From Alphaproteobacteria bacterium (lineage in GTDB: Bacteria > Pseudomonadota > Alphaproteobacteria > Rhizobiales > Xanthobacteraceae), in the NCBI GenBank assembly GCA_005884855.1, contig VAZS01000431.1, forward strand, positions 1 through 5,244: a stretch of 5,244 nucleotides of DNA. Direction: 5' to 3'. The position numbers and the translations under genes are program-made. Below, in pieces: positions 1-5,244 of the stretch. The notes beneath the pieces are model-generated. The model did no database searches, was not told where the DNA came from, and saw only the letters and a list, made by a program, of their open reading frames with translations. Numbering within the stretch: position 1 is the first letter of the stretch; every line of letters begins with the position of its first letter.

Positions 1-585
1 CTGGATCGCGCAAGAACGCTGGCTCGACCGAGCCGAGCCGAGGTCGAAGCCGCGGTGCGAACCATCATCCGATGGACGGGTGAAGATCCCGACCGTGACG
101 GCTTGATCGAGACTCCGTCTCGCGTGACCCGCTCGTTTGAAGAGTTTTTCTCGGGCTACGGCCAGGATCCGGTTGAAATTCTGGAAAAGACCTTCGAGGA
201 GATCGAAGGCTACGATGAAATGATCGTGCTGCGCGACATCGGCTTCGAAAGCCACTGCGAACACCACATGGCGCCGATCGTCGGCCGGGCGTGGGTGGCC
301 TATATCCCAAATGGCCGCGTGGTCGGCATCTCCAAGCTGGCACGGCTGGTGGACGTCTACGCCAAGCGCCTGCAGATCCAGGAAAAGATGACGGCGCAAA
401 TCGCGAATACCATCGACAAGGTGCTCAAGCCGCAAGGCGTTGGTGTGATTATCAAGGCGACCCACCACTGCATGACGACCCGTGGCGTTCACAAGCCGGG
501 TACGGACCTGGTCACCAGCCGTATGCTGGGCTGCTTCCGTGACAATGCGCTGAGCCGTCAGGAATTCCTTGGCATGGCAACTTGA
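1..585 (+). CDS. folE: GTP cyclohydrolase I (FolE), 5' end cut by window edge
   Basis: Converts GTP to 7,8-dihydroneopterin triphosphate plus formate in the cytoplasm, the first step toward folate and other pterins. The frame is open from base 1, and the residues before the GTG at 55 ([11 protein letters not shown], then RTIIRW) already match the family's N-terminal helix. The true start therefore lies upstream and only a short N-terminal piece is missing; the GTG at 55 is not a credible start. Counting from base 1, the zinc/active-site motif CEHH lies at residues 86-89 (Cys86 and His89 as zinc ligands), and HHC at 155-157 gives the third ligand, Cys157. The segment after HHC ([13 protein letters not shown]) and the terminal MLGCF are typical of the family. 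194 codons including the stop are visible. No other pterin gene is in the window. The Rieske-reductase gene follows after 59 bases. Identification is very secure. Confidence 0.96.
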   Translation: MDRARTLARPSRAEVEAAVRTIIRWTGEDPDRDGLIETPSRVTRSFEEFFSGYGQDPVEILEKTFEEIEGYDEMIVLRDIGFESHCEHHMAPIVGRAWVAYIPNGRVVGISKLARLVDVYAKRLQIQEKMTAQIANTIDKVLKPQGVGVIIKATHHCMTTRGVHKPGTDLVTSRMLGCFRDNALSRQEFLGMAT

Positions 586-595
586 TATAAGTTGG

Positions 596-625
596 GTTCG
601 CAGCTCGTCGCGCGCTGGTGCGAAC
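596..625. repeat. Perfect 7-bp inverted repeat between folE and the Rieske-reductase gene
   Basis: GTTCGCA (596-602) and its exact reverse complement TGCGAAC (619-625) flank 16 bases; a partial inner AGC/GCT pairing is possible. The dyad sits just before the ribosome binding site of the next gene. There is no T-run after it, so it is a poor intrinsic terminator. An operator, an RNA hairpin in the leader or chance are all possible. The symmetry is seen directly; its role is unknown. Confidence 0.45.
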
Positions 626-629
626 TCGG

Positions 630-637
630 AGGAGGTG
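630..637 (+). promoter_or_regulatory. Strong Shine-Dalgarno site for the Rieske-reductase gene
   Basis: AGGAGGTG is fully complementary to the 3' end of 16S rRNA and lies 7 bases before the ATG at 645. It sits in a longer purine stretch (628-641). This fixes the start of the downstream gene and suggests efficient translation independent of folE. Confidence 0.8.
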
Positions 638-644
638 AGGGATC

Positions 645-2168
645 ATGGCTGAAGAGCAAACGCCCGCTGGCTCGGATCTCGTCCAAGGCGTCACATTGAG
701 CGAGTTCACCGCCGACACCTTGCTGGGGCACGTCGGCGATCAGGATGTCGTTCTGGTGCGGTCCGGTCCTGAGATTTTCGCCATCGACGCGCATTGCAGC
801 CATTACCACGGCCCGCTCGCTGAGGGCCTCGTGGTCGGCGACAGCATTCGCTGCCCCTGGCATCACGCGTGCTTCGATTTGCGCACTGGTGAAGCGACGC
901 GCGCGCCGGCCTTGAATGCGCTCGCGGTGTGGGAGGTAGAACGAGAGGGCGAGCGGATTTTCGTTCGGCGAAAGCGTGAACAGCCGGCCGCGCGGAAAAA
1001 AATGACTCCCAATGCTCCCAGTAGAGTGGTGATCGTGGGCGGCGGCGCAGCCGGGCTTGCCGCGGCCGATATGTTGCGGCGGCAAGAATTCGGCGGGAGC
1101 ATCGTGATGTTGAGCAACGATGCGGCGGCCCCGGTCGATCGGCCGAACCTGTCGAAGGATTATCTTGCCGGCAGCGCGCCGGAGGATTGGTTGCCGCTGC
1201 GTCCGGACAGCTTTTACGAGGAGGCTGGCATCGATCTTCGGCTCAACAGCAATGTCAGCTCGATCGACACCAAAGCCCGTAACGTCATTATGGCGGATGG
1301 CGGCGCTGTTCCGTACGACCGCTTGCTATTGTCGACCGGTGCCGAGCCCGTGCGGCTGCCGATCCCCGGCGCAGATCAGCCGCACGTTCATACCTTGCGC
1401 TCGCTTGCGGACTCCCGGGTTATCATTGGCTCCCTGGATGGCGCGCGCCGCGCAATCGTGATCGGCGCCAGCTTCATCGGCCTCGAGGTCGCGGCGGCAT
1501 TGCGCACCCGCGAGATCGAGGTTCACGTCGTTGCTCCGGAGCAACGGCCCATGGAGCGCGTGCTCGGGCCCGCGATGGGCGACTTCGTCCGTGCGCTGCA
1601 CGAACAGCACGGCGTCATCTTTCATCTCGGCGATACTGTGACGGCGATCGATGGCAAGCGCGTGACGCTCAAGAGCGGCGGCATGCTGGACGGCGATATC
1701 GTAATTGTGGGCGTTGGAGTGCGTCCCCGCCTGGGTTTGGCCGAGCAAGCCGGCCTTAAGCTCGACCGCGGCGTTGCTGTGAATGCATTCCTGGAGACCA
1801 GCATCCCAGGGATCTATGCCGCGGGCGATATTGCGCGCTGGCCCGATCCGCATTCAAAGCAAAATATCCGGGTTGAGCATTGGGTGGTGGCGGAACGCCA
1901 GGGCCAGACTGCGGCGCGCAACATGCTGGGACAGCGTGAGGCATTCGATGCGGTGCCGTTTTTCTGGAGCCAACACTACGACGTTCCGATCAATTATGTC
2001 GGTCATGCCGAGCAGTGGGATGAGATTACGATCGACGGCGACATCTCGGCGAGGGACTGCCTGTTGCTATATAAGAGGAAGGGCCGCGTGCTCGCCGTCG
2101 CATCGATCTATCGCGACATCGCCAATCTTCGGGCGGAACTTGAGATGGAGCAGGAGACGACGCGCTGA
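645..2168 (+). CDS. Rieske [2Fe-2S] / FAD-dependent NAD(P)H oxidoreductase fusion (AIFM3-like)
   Basis: A 507-residue cytoplasmic redox protein. Residues about 10-110 form a Rieske ferredoxin domain with cluster ligands CSH (Cys51, His53) and CPWH (Cys70, His73). After a basic linker (about 108-120) comes a ferredoxin-reductase module: FAD dinucleotide fold VIVGGGAAGLAA (129-140), NAD(P)H fold VIGASFIGLE (272-281), the second FAD motif TSIPGIYAAGDIA (385-397) and a reductase C-terminal domain (about 436-505). No CxxC disulfide is present, so it belongs with the BphA4/CamA/AIFM3 type and not the glutathione-reductase type. By family it should move electrons from NAD(P)H through FAD to the Rieske cluster, or on to an outside acceptor. 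No oxygenase or P450 partner is in the window. The start is fixed by the Shine-Dalgarno site at 630-637. Length and motifs look complete. The physiological acceptor is unknown. Confidence 0.93.
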   Translation: MAEEQTPAGSDLVQGVTLSEFTADTLLGHVGDQDVVLVRSGPEIFAIDAHCSHYHGPLAEGLVVGDSIRCPWHHACFDLRTGEATRAPALNALAVWEVEREGERIFVRRKREQPAARKKMTPNAPSRVVIVGGGAAGLAAADMLRRQEFGGSIVMLSNDAAAPVDRPNLSKDYLAGSAPEDWLPLRPDSFYEEAGIDLRLNSNVSSIDTKARNVIMADGGAVPYDRLLLSTGAEPVRLPIPGADQPHVHTLRSLADSRVIIGSLDGARRAIVIGASFIGLEVAAALRTREIEVHVVAPEQRPMERVLGPAMGDFVRALHEQHGVIFHLGDTVTAIDGKRVTLKSGGMLDGDIVIVGVGVRPRLGLAEQAGLKLDRGVAVNAFLETSIPGIYAAGDIARWPDPHSKQNIRVEHWVVAERQGQTAARNMLGQREAFDAVPFFWSQHYDVPINYVGHAEQWDEITIDGDISARDCLLLYKRKGRVLAVASIYRDIANLRAELEMEQETTR

Positions 2169-2217
2169 GCGGGGAAGCGTGATTTTCTGAACGGCTGGTG
2201 TCGCCATGCGCCGATGC

Positions 2218-2223
2218 GGAGGG
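2218..2223 (+). promoter_or_regulatory. Shine-Dalgarno site that decides the start of the alpha-hydroxy-acid dehydrogenase gene
   Basis: GGAGGG lies 6 bases before the ATG at 2230. An in-frame ATG eight codons earlier (2206) has no purine-rich site at a proper distance, and the extra residues (MRRCGGCR) are not family-like. The start at 2230, giving MRLLDCHNF, is preferred. Confidence 0.65.
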
Positions 2224-2229
2224 TGCAGG

Positions 2230-3249
2230 ATGCGTTTACTCGACTGTCACAACTTCCATGATTTCCGGCGGCTAGCCAAGCGACGTGTTCCGGGTCCGAT
2301 CTTTGATTATATCGACGGCGGGGCGGACGACGAGGTAACTCTTCGCCGGAATACCGCAAGCTTTGAGCAGTGTGACCTGGTGCCGAGCGTTCTCCGAGGG
2401 GTCGAGAACGTGGACATGTCGGTGACGATCATGGGCCAGAAGCTCGCGATGCCGTTCTATTGCTCGCCGACTGCGCTGCAACGTCTTTTCCATCACGACG
2501 GCGAACGTGCCGTCGCGGCTGCCGCGGCCAAGTACGGCACGATGTTCGGGGTATCATCCCTCGGTACGGTTAGCCTGGAGGAATTGCGCAAGGCGCATGA
2601 CACTCCGCAGGTCTATCAGTTCTACTACCACAAGGACCGCGGTCTCAATCGGGCCATGTTGCAGCGCGCGAAGGAAGCCGGCGTTGAGGTGATGATGCTG
2701 ACCGTGGATAGCATCACAGGCGGCAACCGTGAACGCGACCTACGCACCGGGTTCTCCATTCCGTTCAGGCTCACGCTTCCCGGGATGTTCCAATTTGGCA
2801 TCAAGCCGATGTGGGGCATCAATTATGTCACTCATGAGCGGTTCAGGCTGCCCCAGCTCGAAGATCACGTGGACATGAGCGGTGGGGCTCTGTCGATCGG
2901 CAAGTATTTTACCGAGATGCTGGATCCTTCTTTGAATTGGAGCCGACAGCTCGACGGCTCGCGAGCAGCGTTCGATCAGCTCGCTGAAATCGTGGATGCC
3001 GTGGGAGACCGGATCGACGTGATCATGGACGGGGGCATCCAGCGTGGCACCCATGTACTCAAGGCGCTCTCGCTCGGAGCCAAAGCGGTGGGAATAGGGC
3101 GGTTTTATCTCTATCCCCTCGCGGCGGCGGGCCAGGCAGGCGTCGAGCGAGCGCTGGGCTTGATGAGAGCCGAGATCGAGCGCGGAATGAAGTTGATGGG
3201 CTGCACAACCGTCGGGCAGCTCTCTCGGGAAAATCTCCGGTTCAGATAG
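2230..3249 (+). CDS. FMN-dependent alpha-hydroxy-acid dehydrogenase (LldD/glycolate-oxidase family) with internal in-frame deletion
   Basis: This family oxidises L-2-hydroxy acids such as lactate or glycolate to 2-oxo acids with FMN in a TIM barrel. Visible landmarks, numbered from Met 2230: FDYIDGGADDE (25-35), SPTALQRL (79-86), QFYYHKDR (130-137), LTVDS (157-161), RQLDGSR (239-245), DGGIQRG (267-273) and GIGRFYLY (288-295). From family knowledge, Tyr132, Thr158, Asp160, Arg239 and Arg291 match flavin or substrate residues. The protein has 339 residues against about 380 usually. NWS (236-238) runs straight into RQLDG, where relatives have about 43 more residues containing the catalytic LKG lysine and the SNHGG histidine. 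The usual activity is therefore probably lost, although the frame stays open. Gln271 replaces the FMN-contacting arginine of flavocytochrome b2, possibly a subfamily trait. The gene follows the Rieske fusion after 61 bases. An upstream ATG at 2206 is less likely. Family is secure; function is doubtful. Confidence 0.88.
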   Translation: MRLLDCHNFHDFRRLAKRRVPGPIFDYIDGGADDEVTLRRNTASFEQCDLVPSVLRGVENVDMSVTIMGQKLAMPFYCSPTALQRLFHHDGERAVAAAAAKYGTMFGVSSLGTVSLEELRKAHDTPQVYQFYYHKDRGLNRAMLQRAKEAGVEVMMLTVDSITGGNRERDLRTGFSIPFRLTLPGMFQFGIKPMWGINYVTHERFRLPQLEDHVDMSGGALSIGKYFTEMLDPSLNWSRQLDGSRAAFDQLAEIVDAVGDRIDVIMDGGIQRGTHVLKALSLGAKAVGIGRFYLYPLAAAGQAGVERALGLMRAEIERGMKLMGCTTVGQLSRENLRFR

Positions 3250-3267
3250 CCGCGCCGGCTCACCTCT

Positions 3268-3294
3268 GGACCGCTCGCTGTCGCGACGCGGTCC
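3268..3294 (+). terminator. Possible transcript-end hairpin after the alpha-hydroxy-acid dehydrogenase gene
   Basis: GGACCGC (3268-3274) pairs exactly with GCGGTCC (3288-3294) around a 13-base loop, 18 bases after the stop codon. No T-run follows (next bases are tctatgaaag), so it is not a classical intrinsic terminator. Its position before a separate promoter-like site makes a transcript end plausible. Confidence 0.35.
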
Positions 3295-3352
3295 TCTATG
3301 AAAGTTTGACCGCTACCCCATGCGCGCCTTCCGGCAAGGTGACTCCTTGAGC

Positions 3353-3358
3353 TATAAT
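3353..3358 (+). promoter_or_regulatory. Probable -10 element (TATAAT) for the TSUP gene
   Basis: A perfect TATAAT stands out in GC-rich sequence 42 bases before the ATG at 3401, which would give a leader of roughly 35 bases. No good -35 box lies 16-18 bases upstream; the best match is TTCCGG at 3329-3334. TTGACC at 3306-3311 is too far away. An activator-dependent promoter or a weak sigma-70 promoter would fit. The 151-base gap 3250-3400 otherwise holds only the hairpin at 3268-3294. Confidence 0.4.
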
Positions 3359-3400
3359 GCCGTGCGCTAGTTGACCGCGCGCCGGTAGTAGAGAGCCAAG

Positions 3401-4357
3401 ATGCCTCCCGCTGACATCGCTGTCATCGTTCTTGCCGGAATCGCTTTGTTTGCGGCGTTTGTAAATGGCGCCATCGGGTATGGGTTTTCGTCGCTCACGG
3501 TGCCGATCGCGCTGGTATTCTATACAAATCGAATCCTCAATCCCGCGACCGTTGTCATCGAAGTCCTGCTTAACTTGTACGTTCTATTCATCAATCGCGA
3601 CGGCGTTCCTTCTGTATGGAAAAGAGTGTCTCCCATTGTCATGGGGCTGTTACCCGGCATCGCAGTCGGAGGCCTTGTTCTCGCCTGGCTTCACTCGACA
3701 TGGCTCATCGGTCTGCCTTTTGGAGCGGCCCTGGGCATCCTGTATTCGGTCACGACGATCTCAGGACCGCCGCTGGCGATTTTGTTTAATAATCAAGGCC
3801 TGGTGAAAAATGAGTTTCGGGCCGGGCTCGCATTGGTTCGCGTGGCTGAGTCGAGCGTGACCGCCATTGTGTATTACCAGCTCGGCCTGTTTACAGCCGA
3901 AAGCGAGAGCCTGTTGTTTGTGTTTATTCCCAGCGTGGTGGTTGGAGTGCCGCTTGGCGCTTATCTCATCCGACGGCTGGATGCGGAGACGTTTCGCCGG
4001 ATATGCATGAGCTTTGATGCTTGGGTCGTCGGATTCGGTCTGTCCCGGGTATTGATCGATCTGAATCTGATGGCAAGCCCATGGGCCTACAGCGTCATGG
4101 CTGCGACGATGATGATAGATTGCTATCTGCTGTACATCTTTTTCACGGTGCAGAAAGCCGCTTCAAAGCAATCGCAAACACCTCCAGTGACATCCGCGGA
4201 CACCACTGAGCCGCGCGATCGCGTTCCTTCGGAGGGGATAGAACCTACGGGTGACCGGTTCGAAGACCTTAACCTCTTGCTCGGTTACCTGGCTGCAATC
4301 GCCACTGTCGCTATCCTGCTATACAGTTTTTCGCCGGCAATTCGCCTGACGCCATAG
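3401..4357 (+). CDS. TauE/SafE (TSUP) family membrane transporter, apparently missing one transmembrane segment
   Basis: TSUP proteins are inner-membrane carriers associated with export or uptake of sulfite, sulfoacetate and other small organosulfur or organic anions; the substrate here cannot be read. The 318-residue protein has two diverged repeats. The first has GAIGYGFSSLTVP (23-35); the second has YSVTTISGPPLA (115-126) and ends with a helix containing FDAWVVGFGLSRVL (205-218). Hydrophobic segments lie near 6-25, 28-42, 49-64, 77-97, 103-120, 141-163, 170-190, 200-220, 227-250 and 292-310. After PGIAVGGLVLAWLHSTW (85-101) the chain enters LIGLPFGAALG (102-112) directly; relatives normally have another helix plus a basic loop, some 30-35 residues, in between. 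A polar tail (251-290) and an extra C-terminal helix follow. The Shine-Dalgarno is weak (GAGAG, 3391-3395). Its own promoter-like site lies upstream. Family is secure; integrity is doubtful. Confidence 0.87.
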   Translation: MPPADIAVIVLAGIALFAAFVNGAIGYGFSSLTVPIALVFYTNRILNPATVVIEVLLNLYVLFINRDGVPSVWKRVSPIVMGLLPGIAVGGLVLAWLHSTWLIGLPFGAALGILYSVTTISGPPLAILFNNQGLVKNEFRAGLALVRVAESSVTAIVYYQLGLFTAESESLLFVFIPSVVVGVPLGAYLIRRLDAETFRRICMSFDAWVVGFGLSRVLIDLNLMASPWAYSVMAATMMIDCYLLYIFFTVQKAASKQSQTPPVTSADTTEPRDRVPSEGIEPTGDRFEDLNLLLGYLAAIATVAILLYSFSPAIRLTP

Positions 4358-4420
4358 AGGCTGTTGCGGCGGGCGTTTAGGAAATCGGCAAATTGGACTG
4401 GATTGGCTGCCCTTTTTAGA

Positions 4421-4455
4421 CACATATAGAACTATGTGCTGGGCCCGGAGCCCAG
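4421..4455. terminator. Two adjacent inverted repeats between convergent genes, possible bidirectional terminator
   Basis: CACATA (4421-4426) pairs with TATGTG (4433-4438). It is directly followed by CTGGGC (4439-4444) pairing with GCCCAG (4450-4455) around the loop CCGGA. They lie between the stop of the TSUP gene (4357) and that of the KstD-like gene (4502). A T5 run (4413-4417) precedes them on the + strand and no strong T-run follows on either strand, so termination is inferred mainly from position. I see nothing else in the 144-base gap. Confidence 0.35.
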
Positions 4456-4501
4456 ATCTTCAGCAGCTTTTGAAGGATATGTTCGGGTTACGCGTCGTCG
4501 C

Positions 4502-5244
4502 CTAGGCTTCGCCAAGCGCGTGGCGCACGGCGCGATAAGCGAAGACGATGGCCGGGCCGATGGTGATGCCAGGACCTGGATAGGTCCCGCCCATGATCGA
4601 ATTGGCCTCGTTGCCGCAGGCATAGAGGCCGGTGATCGCCTGACCGTCGACGCGCGTGACCTGCGCCCATTCATTGACCACGAGACCGGTCGCGGCGCCG
4701 ATGTCGCCCGGATAGAGCCGAACGGCATAGTAGGGCGGGGTTTCGATCGGGCCGAGCGTCGGATTGGGACCGACGGACGCATCGCCGTTCACCCGGTGAT
4801 AGGTCGTGGTGCCGCGGCCGAATTCCGCATCAATGCCCGTCTCGGCATAGTTATTCATCGCCGCGATGGTCTTCTCCAGATTGGCTTGGGGGACACCGAT
4901 CCGGCCGGCGAGTTCCGCGATATCAGTCCCCACGGTCAGATAGCCGTCGGCGAGATAAGGCGCGAGATCGCTCGTGCCCATGCGCACCATCCCAAGTCCG
5001 TATTTCCGCAGACCCACCGCATCGGTGATGATGAAGCAGGGAATGCAGGGTGTGATCTTGTTGTGCTCGAACATCGCCCGAGCGAACAAGTGATAGGAGC
5101 AGGACTCGTTGACGAAACGCTGGCCGGTTTGATCGACGCAAACGGTGCCCGGTTTGCTCCTGTCCATGACGAAATGCGGAAAGCTCGCGATGCTGCCATT
5201 GGCACGCCGCCGGATCGAGACCGGCGCCCAGAAGGCGCTGTCGA
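4502..5244 (-). CDS. KstD-like FAD-dependent oxidoreductase (FAD_binding_2), C-terminal part
   Basis: C-terminal 246 residues of a flavoprotein of the fumarate reductase / 3-ketosteroid dehydrogenase superfamily. The frame is open to the right window edge and family-like sequence (FWAPVSIRRR) precedes the Met at 5167, so that Met is internal; the N-terminal FAD-binding half lies outside. Visible, numbered from the window edge: RFVNESCSY (42-50), LRKYGLGMVR (78-87), NGDASVGPNP (152-161) and the C-terminal FAD motif GLYACGNEANSIMGGTYPGPGITIGPA (205-231; key residues Cys208, Gly209, Asn210). Tyr50 and Tyr221/Gly225 fall where 3-ketosteroid-delta1-dehydrogenases have catalytic Tyr318, Tyr487 and Gly491 (Rhodococcus KstD1 numbering, from family knowledge). 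A steroid or related cyclic ketone substrate is possible, but many generic members of this family share these positions. The gene is convergent with the TSUP gene, and its promoter is outside. Superfamily secure, substrate uncertain. Confidence 0.9.
   Translation of the reverse strand, partial: DSAFWAPVSIRRRANGSIASFPHFVMDRSKPGTVCVDQTGQRFVNESCSYHLFARAMFEHNKITPCIPCFIITDAVGLRKYGLGMVRMGTSDLAPYLADGYLTVGTDIAELAGRIGVPQANLEKTIAAMNNYAETGIDAEFGRGTTTYHRVNGDASVGPNPTLGPIETPPYYAVRLYPGDIGAATGLVVNEWAQVTRVDGQAITGLYACGNEANSIMGGTYPGPGITIGPAIVFAYRAVRHALGEA

Noticed and set aside
24..47. TCGACC/GGTCGA inverted repeat enclosing two GAGCCG units
   Set aside because: Lies inside folE coding sequence and is explained by Arg/Ala/Glu codons of a conserved helix.
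55..57. GTG at 55 as the start of folE
   Set aside because: The frame is open upstream to base 1 and already encodes family-like residues, so the real start is outside the window.
996..1002. A7 run as a programmed frameshift site
   Set aside because: The in-frame reading gives a complete two-domain protein, and I saw no supporting downstream structure or overlapping alternative product.
558..1085. A 175-codon open frame on the - strand over the start of the Rieske-reductase gene
   Set aside because: It lies opposite a clearly identified gene, its product has no recognisable motif, and such frames are common opposite GC-rich genes.
1326..1853. A second 175-codon - strand open frame inside the reductase gene
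   Set aside because: Antisense shadow of conserved FAD/NAD-domain coding sequence; no family features.
2206..2229. ATG at 2206 as the start of the alpha-hydroxy-acid dehydrogenase
   Set aside because: No ribosome binding site at a good distance and non-family residues; the ATG at 2230 has GGAGGG in place.
3306..3311. TTGACC as the -35 box for the TATAAT at 3353
   Set aside because: The spacing is 41 bases, far beyond the usual 16-18.
4432..4782. A - strand frame overlapping the 3' end of the KstD-like gene
   Set aside because: Overlaps the well-supported flavoprotein in another frame; its Arg/Ser/Pro-rich product is typical of out-of-frame GC-rich DNA.

Overview
The window is GC-rich DNA with dense bacterial-type gene packing. 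Its proteins look alphaproteobacterial, most like the Hyphomicrobiales (Bradyrhizobium-type). That placement rests on remembered family resemblance and overall style, not on a database search. There are five protein genes, two of them cut by the window edges. I see no RNA genes, insertion sequences, CRISPR array or phage genes.

Layout: (1) 1-585, + strand, GTP cyclohydrolase I (folE), open at the left edge. (2) 645-2168, +, a Rieske [2Fe-2S] domain fused to an FAD/NAD(P)H ferredoxin-reductase module (AIFM3-like). (3) 2230-3249, +, an FMN-dependent alpha-hydroxy-acid dehydrogenase (LldD/glycolate-oxidase family). (4) 3401-4357, +, a TauE/SafE (TSUP) membrane transporter behind its own probable promoter. 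(5) 4502-5244, - strand, the C-terminal part of a KstD-like FAD-dependent oxidoreductase, convergent with gene 4 and open at the right edge.

Genes 1-3 run in one direction with gaps of about 60 bases and could be co-transcribed. The folE-Rieske gap holds a perfect 7-bp dyad, so they need not be. Genes 2, 3 and 5 are all flavin redox enzymes, which fits a catabolic or accessory redox neighbourhood. No shared substrate can be read from the sequence.

The most notable observation is that two neighbouring genes seem to carry in-frame internal deletions. The alpha-hydroxy-acid dehydrogenase lacks about 43 residues that normally hold the catalytic lysine and the catalytic histidine of the SNHGG motif. 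The TSUP transporter lacks about 30-35 residues that normally form one transmembrane helix of its first repeat. Both reading frames stay open and read well on either side. The cause could be real lineage-specific deletion, early gene decay or an assembly artefact; the sequence alone cannot decide. I see no clear sign of an undescribed multi-gene system.
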